From: Mya arenaria
Taxonomy: Eukaryota > Mollusca > Bivalvia > Myida > Myidae
Assembly: GCF_026914265.1 (NCBI RefSeq)
Contig: NC_069124.1
Span: 74,710,765 to 74,774,764, forward strand
DNA length: 64,000 nt
Reading direction: 5' to 3'
Shown: positions 12,284 through 24,300 of the stretch, one piece after another
Layout: each line of letters starts with the position of its first letter
Position numbering within the stretch: the stretch's first letter is position 1
The notes under the pieces: generated by a model
Databases searched by the model: none
What the model was told of the DNA's origin: nothing
The model's input: the letters and a program-made list of their open reading frames with translations, nothing else
Program-made: the position numbers and the translations under genes

Positions 12284-12379
12284 CTAAGCGTCAATTGACC
12301 ATCCAGTAGCAGCAGACTCCATGCTTTGTGATACACTGTCGCCATCCTCTCCCATAGCTAGGCGACGGTTCAACACAGC
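12284..12379 (-). CDS. SAM-kinase gene, last coding exon
   Basis: A good acceptor (CATTTCCCACAG) precedes 32 codons, stop included, that read AVLNRRLAMGEDGDS at the start and GWSIDA at the end, followed by TAG. The phase fits the donor at 12701. If translation stops at the TGA in the previous exon, this exon would be untranslated. Confidence 0.65.
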   Translation of the reverse strand, partial: AVLNRRLAMGEDGDSVSQSMESAATGWSIDA

Positions 12380-15300
12380 CTGTGGGAAATGGTGAATGAT
12401 ATGTTTTACCAATAATACTGAACATGGAATTTAAAGATTTGAAAAAGGACAGATGATTATAAACAATTTTACTTAATAAGGTTAAAGGCTTGTATCATTA
12501 TCATAGAATGACATGGTCCAAACAAACCTATACATTTAGTGAGGGGTGAATGCTATGGTTTTAGTTTACTTTCAAAATTGAAAAATTTGATTCAAATCAA
12601 TTCTTATACAGAAACAGAAACCAGTCTTAAAATTAATAACATCAAGTGTTGATAACTAATATGTTACATTTGATGAATGCAATTTACACAAACTTTCCTA
12701 CCTTTCTAAGTATTTCTGCTATGGATGAGAGTTGTTCCTGGCTGGCCCCACTCAGGTCATCCAACTGATGTGGGTGGGGCTTTGAGATGGACCTCAACTG
12801 ATCCTTCTGGCCCTTCAGCTCCAGGGACTGGAGTACAAATGAAGGCAAACCCTCTGACTGCTGGGGGGTCAGTGTCTCACTCATCTCGTTGATCTCACCT
12901 AACTGGTCTTCTTGTCGTAAGCTTGTGTTAGGTTTAGGAATATGCAAGCTCTGACTTGTGAGAGGTTGTTTCCTGATAACCTTTGATGCTCAACCATGTG
13001 TTTTGTTTTTGTCCAATAGATCTAAAATAACACCCTCAGAGATGCTTTCCCTGCTGGCTAACCGTGACTTCAGCTCATCAGCCATGCTGCTCCTGGGGGC
13101 CTGGACACTCTTGGACACAATAGCTATCGGCCCCGAGGCACTCTCCCTAATGGGTGGGGGTGGAGGCGGGGGAGGAGGAACTGGGGAGGCAACCAGGTGT
13201 GAAGACTGTAAACTCTTGCTCTCAGCTGGCATTGTCTCATTTGTTTGGGCAAGCGGATCTTTTCTAAGCTTTACTCTTATTGTGGCTTTCTTTGGACTAG
13301 GAAAGGATTCAGTCCTTTTATTTGGTTTCTGTTGTTGATCCATATTCTCCTTGCTGATAGATTTTGGAGTATCACAATTGTTACTCTTCTGTTTAGTAGA
13401 AGCTGAAGTGTGGGCATGTATGGTTTCCATATTTTCATGGCTTTGTTCTCCTTTATCTGCTGAATTCAGAGTTGTAGTTTCAATTGAATCTCTTTTGTTT
13501 TCAGACTTTTGCAAAACATTATCAACAGCTCTACTTTCAACTTTTGATACAAATTTACTTCTTCTTGGTGTTATTGATGGCTTCTTTTTCATTTCAACTT
13601 CTTCCATTGACAACTTCACTCTTATATCTTCATTCAAATTATCTCTCTTTTTGTTTTTCTCAGACCCTTTGTTGACCTCAATAGCATTTTCTAACTGATA
13701 TTTGTCATTGTTTTCATTATTGGATAAAACATCACTGGGTTTCTCCATGTTTCTCAATACTACTCTAATATTGTCGGGCTCAATCTCAGTAGCAGCCTCT
13801 TCTTTAAGGTTTTCATGTACTTCATACTTGTCTTTTGAAACAGATGTTTTGTCTCTTAACCTGCTTGTTTCTTCATTTATTCTCTTTTGAAGATCAATGC
13901 TTTCCCTCTTGAATGAATCATTGTCTGTTTTCAAGTAAGAATTTCTTTTACGAGGAGATACTGACTTCCTACTTACTGCTGTTCTCTTTGGTTGAGCTTT
14001 GCTCTCCATACTTTCTCTGTATGCTTTATGGTCCTCTTCTGCCTTAGCAATGTCACACTCGGTCAACTTCTGTCTGGAGGAAATGTTACTATCTACTACA
14101 AATGGTTTACCATGGGTACTATCTTTTTCCAGCTGTAGAATGGCCCTTTCACTTTCTTTTCTTGATGTGTTGGATCTAGAGCTCACTCTTCCAGACAACT
14201 TGCCAGCCTGGTCATTTTCAAGATCTTCAACCCTCATGGTATCATCTGCAATCGAGCTTCTTTTAGCACCTAAGGAGACTTTGGTGAAAGATTGAGCAAG
14301 GTCAAGTTCAGTACTCTTCCTTACAAATGCTGTATTTGTGTCTTTAGTTTTTGGTGTTGCTGGATTAGTTTTTGGTTCAACACATGACTGTGAAACAGAA
14401 CTTAGTCTTGGCCTAACAGTAGATTTACTGAGGTCTTCACTCTTTACCGCTCCCTGCACAATGGCTGGTCTGCCAGATGAGCTTTCCATCAGTTTTTGTG
14501 ACAGTGATAGTTTCTTGTGTGGGGATGGAGGTCTTCTGTTATCAAATGACTCCCTACGTAGATAATCCTCTGAGTACAAGGTGAGGTCCTTAACTTTCTC
14601 TCTCCGTCGGCTTCTGGCAGATTCATTCACCTGAGCTATTTCTAGATCTTCCCCTGATGGCGCTTCACTCACGCTACTCCTGGTGCTCACTGCAGAAGAC
14701 AGCCTGATCTGTGTATCCATGTTAGTGTTACTAATCTCTTTATTAGTAAAATTCTGACTAGATTGGTTACTTCTATATGACTTTGAATCCAAACTGATGG
14801 AGGTCCAGTCTGACTCTTGACTGATTCGATGTCTTTCTGCTTTGAACTTTTCCCTAGCAGATTGAAGAGATAGCTCTAGGTTTGGAATGACAACATTCAA
14901 AGTTTGTTTTGGTTGGTTTGTTCGGTAGGCAGAGTTTAATATTACACTGTCCTCATATGAGGAGTCTGAACTGTCAGAGCTCTCTCTCTCCTCGCTACTG
15001 GATTCTCTTAGGTTTTTCAGGGTGAATTCAGACTTCAGAGTGAATTCAGATTCATCCGAGGACAGTTGCTGACTGACTGAGGTGACAGTGTCACTGTCTG
15101 AAGTCTCCCCACCTCTACTTGCGCCCTTACTCCTTGCAGACGCACTATGTGATTCACTTCTCCCACTTGATTGTTTTTTGTGACCCTCCTTGCTGTGATT
15201 TAACTGGCGATCATCAGCATTCTGTCCGACCATGAAACTATTAAAGACTGCAGCACTAGGCTTGTCCAGTGTCCCAGTGACCAGCCTTATAATGGTGCGG

Positions 15301-18300
15301 GTTGACTGAATGTCCTGAAGGGCAGAGTCTGGCACCCCTGCTTCCTGGAACAGTTTCCTCCATGCCGGCGGAAATGCAAGGTTCTCCAGAATCTGCAGTA
15401 TCTCCTGAAATGACAAACAATAATGCTGTCAGAATAACATTCTGGTATTCTCACAAAAATAATCAATTATAAATGATTATAAAACAACAAATCACAATGC
15501 ATTCCAATCTTTTTTAATCAATATGAAATCAAATAATCGTTTGGTATTTGCGATGATTAATAGCATGAAACACATAAAACCATTAAAGCATAAGACACCT
15601 AAAGCTGCGCAGACTGACAATGAACACCTAGTCTACCTTAAATTGTGGCCTCTTGGCTGGGTTTGGGTCCCAACAGAGGGAGATAAGATGTTGTAGACCC
15701 TCTGGTGTGGCTTCAGGAATGACTGGCCGCTTGTTCTTTCTAACCATCTCGAGCACCTAGCAAATGAAAATGAATGGTTAAAACCAACATACATTTTATA
15801 TGGACTGCTGAACCGTGTGCATCCCTGTTGTTTTGAAGAAAATTTTTGCAATGTTGGCAATAAACTATACTACAAATTGACGTCATTATTCAGCATTGTG
15901 AATAAATATGTATTGAATTTTGAATTAAAATATGAAAAGAAATGTTTTGACATACTCAATGTTTGAATTTGTTAAACTACAGAGAATAATAAATAATCAA
16001 TACAACATACCTGGAAGACACTGGCTCCCTCGTACGGTGTTTTCCTAGTAAGCATCTCCCAGAGAATGATCGCGAAGCTGTACACATCAGCCTTACAGCT
16101 CAAGCGGCCCTTGTCAATGAGCTCTGGGGACATCCACACGGGTGTGCCACCTGTTGGACGACTCTTACCACGCCTACCAGACTTCATGCCCGCATCATGC
16201 CTGAAAAAGAAATGTATCATTCAACAAGTTCAAATTCATATTCAACATTTGCATCATGGGAAATCATAGTAATGTGTAATGAATTTTATGTTGTCTTGAA
16301 GGGATCTACATTATTTCAATCTGAAATAGTAACTGTAACTATAAATACATGCATGTTGGATTGTATTCATTTTTTAAGGTAGAAACTAAAGGTATTCAAA
16401 AGTGCATTACATTTTCTATATGAAGTCTACATTAAGTATACAAATGTAACTATAACCTATTTTATAACTATCATGTCAAGGCATAGAGCTAAATGTTAAA
16501 GTAAACCTCCATGTATAAAATAAATCATGTTGATATTTCATAATGTACCTGAGTTTGGAAAATCCAAAATCTGCAATTTTTGCCCTGAGGCCCTGACATA
16601 GGAGAACGTTTCCAGACTTGAGGTCTAAATGCAGCACCTCGGGACGGTGAGAGTGCAGGTAGTTCACGCCAGATGCCATGTCCTTTGCTATCTGGTAGAA
16701 CAGGGCATGGTCCAGGGACTCACTGTGGCAAGAGAGTTTTTAAATTACCTGAGCAGGGAATAAAACAACTAATTTTTGACCCGAAATACTTCACAAAAGA
16801 GTACCTAATTCAAACTATTGATTGTGAAAAAAATCTTTACAAGTAATAACATCTGATATACGAACTTTTTGTACATAAGACAATTTAACTCTGCATGATA
16901 AATTAAAAAAAGAGAGTAAAAACTCACCATTCAGGGTTATGTAGATAGTTGTACAAACTTCCCCCTGACATGAGTTCAAGCACCATCATGGGGAGCTTGC
17001 CAGATGTACACACACCCATGAGCATCACCACCCGAGGGTGGCGAACCTCCTTCATCAGGCTCACCTACACAAGGGTAAACATGGTTTACAAGTTGTATAC
17101 TAACAGGTATTAGATGGATGTAACTTATGAAATCTTTCTGTCATTAAATGCAGCTTGTCATGTTTTTTCAATGTAAAGTATAAATATGAATTTCTGCAAA
17201 AAAATAAAATAAAACATTTTGATAAAATACAATGTGTTGAAAAATATTTAACTGATTTCTGATTCTGACAGTTAAAAACTTGGGTTAAGTCTTATATTTG
17301 ATCCCTGTTTCCCTTAGTGTTAACTAACTCTTGTTTTAGTTTGTATTTGTTTCAATTTTATATTGCCCCTTTATTTACCTCCGCTGCAAAGTAGTTCCTG
17401 TCATGTGCTTTAAGTGCTGACTTGAGCTGCTTGATAGCAACCTCCGAACGCTGGTACTCTCCTTTATACACTCGTGAAAATGTGCCTTCACCTAGCTTGT
17501 CTGGAGTTTGAGGAAAAAAATCTCAAATACATGTACAGTGTAAATTATTATAAATCTTAAGCTGTGTGTTTATTGCTGATATAATTTGTAATACCTTCAG
17601 CTAAAAGAGGTCTGTGGAGTCACATTATCGAGACAAACCATGCAAAAGTTGAATTAGTGATAATTTTCAAATCCATCTTAAAGTAAAGGCTTTAGGAGCA
17701 CATTACCTAGGAAATATCATTTTCTGTCCAAAAGTCCCTTTTTCACAGCCTTTGGATTTTTTTTAATAACCACAGGTGTTATTCACTTTCTTCTATTTAA
17801 TTTAACATGTACATGCATTAATGTATTTGAAGACAATTAAAAGCCCAGCCTACCTTCCTCCCTGTATGAGATGTCATTACTGTCCACCTCCAGGCTGGTC
17901 AGTGGGTCCGTCTGTCTAATCCTCTCTAACTCAGTCTCCAGCTGCCTGTTAACATGTGTAATTAATACATCATATATTTTTCTGCTGTATTCTATACAAA
18001 CCTAATGGAAGCTACTGACTTGAAATGTAAGCCTTATGAAAGCATTTTCTTTAAATACAGATAAATATTTGAATTTCAGAATTAAGTTATTCAAATAAAA
18101 CCATTTTACAAATGAACTCTCATAACTTTCCACACTGCTGTTACATCTGTATTTTTCTATCCCTTCTTTCTATCCCTTTGAATGATACCCCTCCCAATAC
18201 TGCCCTGTACCTGATCTGCCTATGATGCTGGTGTTTCTCCCGTCTCATCTCCTCCATGAGATCCCGGCGACTCTGCCTCACTCCTCCCCCCTCGGTGTGG

Positions 18301-21300
18301 CTCAATCCCACCACATCCTGCCCATACTCCCCACCACCGTACAGCTCCCGGCTTGCATCTTGGGGAGGGGATCTGTCAGGAGATTGAAGGTATTCATCCA
18401 GGAGGCTTCTCAAAGCAGAGTTTTGTGATCTAGCAGATGCATGGCTGGATCTAGCAGACATTACTCTCTCTGAAACAAAAAACAACAAATTGAATATCAA
18501 TATCTGAAATAGCAAATTTCATGTTTTTAAAGCAGACCTGAATAAGACAAATTTAGCACAATAGCCTGCCAGAACAACTAGCTGATAACTGGTTAAATCA
18601 TTTCTTCATTTCAGCCCAAGACCCATCCACTAAAGACAATGATAATTCAAAGAAGTAATTAATAAACTGACGGAAGAGTTGTGACAGCAAACAATGTACA
18701 GTAAAACTGTGGTCCATGCACAAAACCTTATGGCTCCCTCGAGGTAATAATTTCACACTTTTTCCCCGAACGCTTGTTCCAAAATAAACAAACATTGCAA
18801 GGTGTTACAATTTTCGCAAATTGTAAAAATTGCAATAACAGTTGAAAGGCAATTTGATAAGGTGTGACACTGTTTATGCATGACCAAGAGTAGTTGATAA
18901 GGGAATTTGAGAAGATAATTATGAGAAGTTAATTGTGAGAAATGCAAATGAGTAAACACTACCATATCGTTCTAACATCGAAATCTATGAAAAGAATTCC
19001 TTCTTGTCAAAGGAATATGTAAATTTTGTAAAAATAAACATTTCTATTTATTCATTTATTGATATTTCTTTTACATTTAGTATACGAGAGCCTGAAAATA
19101 TGAGAGATTTCCAGAACACAACACATAATCGGTTTCTTAGTAAACAGTCAGTTTGACGACTTCAAACTTAAAATACACTGAAAGATATTTCATAACAGAC
19201 TGGAAAATTGAAATTTGGGTCGTTCGAAACATCGTTTCACTGGAGGTTTTGGCTCGGTCCCCGGTGTCCTCAAGCAATCGCAGTTTTACTGTATTATCAA
19301 AGAATTTAGGACTATCCCTTTACTACATTAAATCCCTACCATTCTCATTGTCGGACCTGGAACCTGGGCGCCGCCTATCTCTCTCTATCAGCTGTCTCTC
19401 AAAGTGCTGGAGTTGCTCCTGTAACCCACGCACCAGCGTCAGCGTCATCTCGTCACCACTCCCTGCTCGAGCCTTCAGTTGTTTTATCTAAAGTATCCGA
19501 ATTGATAATTCAACAAACATGAACTTTTCTCGTAAAAGTATTCAAGCACAACAGGAAAAGGCTTATTTTAGTAATAAAAGAAAACTTAATTAATTCATTT
19601 ACAACAACAACTATATATGGAGTATATGGGGTATTGAGATATCTTATATTCCTAAAATATATTATTCGTACAAGTGTTTAAACAAAAAGAGCAACGTTGA
19701 CAAAATATATATTTAAGAAATGTGAGACCTTAGCCTGTATTGATGAGACCCTGTCTTCAATCTGTGAGTATGTAGCACTGGTGTCTGTCCGGTACCCACT
19801 CTCTGGCTCAGAGTGACTGCGATCTCGCTCACTGGTTCCCAGCTTGTACGTTGATAGCAAGGGGCGCTCTAAAAACATAATCATTATATGTAATGATTTT
19901 AAGTTCCAAACTGTTTTCATGTTTAGCCATTACATACAAGACTAAAAAAGGAAAGACCCTGGATGAAAATTCACAATTATATTTCAACCAACAGAAGCAT
20001 TCATAATAATGCCCTGCCAACTGAATCATGTGGACTTCATAGATATGTTTGTAATAGCCCCTTTAAAAGCAGCCAATTAGGCATCTTGCATTTAATGTCT
20101 GTGTGGTAATTTGAGGTTATGACCAACATCCCATCAAAGTGTTAGGATAGAAGGTATAGTTGTTGCCAAGTTGTAAATGTTGTTATAAGTTGATATGTAA
20201 TAGTTTCTGGTAAAATATGTATGTGACCTTCCTACAGAAGTAAATAAGTTGCTGCTTAAAAGTCAATTAAAGTGGTATATATATATATAAGTAATATAAT
20301 AACTGAAATGTTTTGCCACTGTCGTATTATGAACATATATGTTCATAATACGACAGTGGCAAAACATTTCAGTTATTATTCATTGTATTTATTTTTTAAT
20401 TACTGTTCTAAAGATGACCATGACTGGTCTATCTGGTGACTGTTGATCTAAAAATGTCTACAACAGGAATCTTCAGGTCATGACCAACCTCCCAGTCACA
20501 TTTGAGCACAAAGTGTTCTCTTTCTTCTCTTTAGCTTTAATAGACAAGGGTTTTTTTTGTGTTCAAGGTCACTCGAACCATCTTGACAAATGCTGACTTC
20601 AAAATCAATGAAGCTCATCTGCTCTCTACATTGTGCCAAGTTTGATGACCTTAACCCCAAGCATTTTCCAGTTATCAATCGGACAATGTTTAGTCTGACT
20701 AGCCCCAGACTGACATTTGCAAAGCAATATATCCTTTCTTATTTGAAGAGGACATAATTATGTCTGACAACTTTTTCAAGGGGTGTTAATGTTGCACATG
20801 GCTGAAGACTAAAAAGTAAAGGATACATTAATATCATACTAACAAGACTGCCACTTCATCAATTGAACTTTATAGTTTAAAATATATACTCTCGCAATAT
20901 ACACCCACCTATGTTTGCCTGCATGTCTGACCCGAGAGATTTCCTGGTCTCGCGTCTGTGGGACCTGCGGACCTCGGTCCGCGGAGCCAGCACCTGGGTC
21001 CGGTTCTGGGCTGACACAAGCGAGCCTCCACGTGGATCTGTCATGTGGAGGACAGAAACATGATCAGTGATCAATAAATGTGCTTAAATTATCATAATGT
21101 ACCTCAGACTTCTGAAGAAAAAAAGAGATACACATTGAAGTTTTTTCTATAAGTTAATCTCATGTATATCTTGTAACAAATATTCAATGAAATATTATAC
21201 TGCCATAAATACAAACAACTTTAAAAATGTCTGAATAATATTTACGGTAAATATTATATTTTTTGTGATAAGTTCATGAAAATAATCTAGCACTATCCAA

Positions 21301-24300
21301 CATTTTTGATATTTGAAATGAAGTCCCATTCTGCCAAATAACTAGTGGTACTAGGATCTGAGACTTCCAGATTTAGGTCTGACTTGTATTTTTTTTTCCA
21401 ATTTTGGAAGCCCCAGACTTTTAAATAATTCTGTACATACCATCCATGTTTTGATTTCATATAGTTGAATCTCAAAATAACATTATAAACAAGAAATTGG
21501 AGTGAGACTGCAAGTAATTGATTCAAACGCCAATATGATTATGGTTCGAGTAATTGATTCAATTGTCGCTATCCCTTTAGTTGTCTATTAACATTTATTT
21601 CCGTAGTCACAAACCATGATTGGTTCATATGTTAATTTGTAAATGTATTCGCTGTGAGCATGAATAATCTGTGAACACACACCCTTGAAGCTAGATCTTG
21701 ATTGCAGCATGCACACAAGTAATATTTATGTTTTTCGTATGGGTAGATGACAAATGTCCATGTTGAGATACACATCTTGTGCCCAGACCAGAACACCAAT
21801 AAAGCCTAATAAAAAAATTCTTTTTGAAATTGCAACCCACAAACTTATCTGTAGTAAAAAAATTTGAAAAAATTGTTAAAAAAATTAACTCGCAGACTGA
21901 AGTCAAAGTGTCAAATATTGATCTCCCATGCAATCAAAAGTAACCTTGTGTTTACAATAACCAAGCAATATAAATATATCAATTATATCAATTCCTGGCC
22001 AAATGAAAAAATATCTCATCTAAGCATGTTCAAACACATATGGTCACATTTATTATCTTATACTAGTTGCAAACCAACCAAATTTAAAAACATGTCTTAA
22101 CAAAATGCATGTTTCGATAATTTCCATGCAAAACACTATATCTAGACTAGCCATATGGCTTACTTATTGGTGGTAAAACATAAATGACTGTTGGTAAAGC
22201 CCTAGATTCACTGCACACTGAAATCAAAGGAACATATGGTAACACAGTTTCATAAAGTAACTTAAGTCATGCAAACTGGATGTCAACAAACTTCTATAAT
22301 GACTTTTCTATGTACCTACACATTTAAGTTACGTGTTGATTACTCTGTATGAGTCATATACATAATTAGATTTTAATTTCCACCATTCATTTAAATGCCT
22401 ACAGTTCATATGTAAGAGCAGGGTTACAAGCCAAGAGTATAACAAGGATGTGTTTTCTCATCAGCTTTAACCCAAGCCATATTTCAAAGATTTCTGCCGT
22501 AGATGTACATTCATTTTTAATACTATACACTTCTTTACATGTATGTACATATTGACCAGACAAGTGAAATTGTTCAACTTCATTATACAAAATTTAATAT
22601 TCATGTAAAATGGTTGTATACCTGAGTTGTCCGGATTGGACATGATGTTAACTGTGACCAGACTCTCAAGCCCATCGTCACGGTGACTGTGGATGACCTC
22701 GGACCTTGGGGTCTCCTCTCCCTCACTCTCCCCTTCCCCAACAGACTGCTGCCAATTCAGATAACAATGGTGTAGGAATAAAACTATCATTGCTCTAATA
22801 TCTGATTCTCAGGCATTACTTGGATATATAAGCTGATTGATAATTAATACTGCTTTAAAGGAACTCAAATTTAAGTTGACAGCTATCTTAAGACTTATTA
22901 CAGCAAAGATAACACTGAAGATATAACTCATTTATCCAACACACACAATGAAACTAAACTTACATCCTTTTCCCGTTCCCTCTGGAGGTGCCTGGCAGCC
23001 ATCTTGTCACGGCGCTGTTTCAGCCGATCACCCTGGGGGGCAAGTGGCTCACCCTGAGCCTGACTGCGCACACTTTTCTCCTCATACCGCTTTGCAGCTG
23101 CCTGCACACCTGTAAGTTTGTTTAAGTGTTTTAATTAATAATCAACTGTGGAATTTATGATTTCCGTTTAAAAGACTGGTGTGACAAAATGTTAAAATTG
23201 TTATTACTTAAGTGCAAGAAAGATGTTTTTCATTGCAAAACATAACATGTACATGCACAGTACAAATCTAGGAAAGCAGATATTCAAAATCAGATATCAT
23301 GCTTCTTTAATTTATATTTGAGTCTATTGCAAACATGTAGTGTCAGACTATATCCCTGTATGCAGAAACATTATAATGAGAACTGAAATGAAAACCAAAA
23401 CTGACCTTCTAAAGCTTTTCTCTTGACAGCATCAGCAGAGCGGCTCCTGGCTCTTATAGTTCTTACTTCTTTCTTCCCCTCAGTCTTCTTCACGATAGTC
23501 TCCTTGTTCACCTTGGCTGGTTCTCTGGTCAGTGATGCACTGCGTGGACGCAGCAAAACCCCTCGACTTGGTTTTGACTCAAGGTTAACCCTTGAAGATC
23601 GCTCTGAGGCAAAGGAATTGCTTCTTTTTAGTCCTCCTTGATTGCTTGGTTTGTTAACTTGACTTGTAGGTTTATTTACATTCTGTCCTGGTTTAGAGGC
23701 AGCTTTAGCTGAAGGAGGTTTTTTTTCTATAAATTTGGCACTACTGGACCGAGTACTAGCCGCAAATGATGGAGTACTGGCCCTCACATTTCCCATGCTA
23801 TCCTGGCTGGAAAGCTGGCTTTGGATGAGGCTAGGAGTGCTCACCCTTCTCTGTACACTGATTTCCACACTACTAGAAACATTCGACATTCTACTACTGC
23901 TTCTTACAGGCTCATTGCCTAGATCAGTCTTTAAGTTTTCTGCACTTCTTTTTACAAAAGTTTGGTTTTTATGGCAAGAATTATCACTACAAGCTTTACT
24001 GGCACTGGATTTTTTATTTTTTGTAATAGAATTTCTAATTTCTACACTGTCATCTGTACTTTCCCACTTGACGGAGTCAACATTCAAATGTTTTTTTCTT
24101 TCTGCACGTTGTTCTGACACTTGAGCAGGTTGTGTCTTCAAATCTTTTATACCTTTCAGGATCCTGTCTAGGACACCAAATGCTGTAATGCCCATTTCGT
24201 GAAGCTGGGAGGCTGACATGAACTCCAAGTCCAACAAATCTAACCCATTTTCTGCAAATATCTGCACATATTTTTCCACATCAGGAACTCCAAGACCTCG

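Noticed and set aside
12950-13006. A tiny intron removing the TGA from the kinase tail exon
   Set aside because: Candidate donors (near 13,003) and acceptors (AAGTCAG, ATCAG) give the wrong phase, and the intron would be under 60 nt.
12958-14565. Several plus-strand frames opposite the kinase tail exon
   Set aside because: They are antisense shadows of Ser-rich coding sequence and have no features of their own.
21864-22100. Short plus-strand frame in a kinase intron
   Set aside because: Low-complexity and AT-rich, without a recognisable domain or splice signals.
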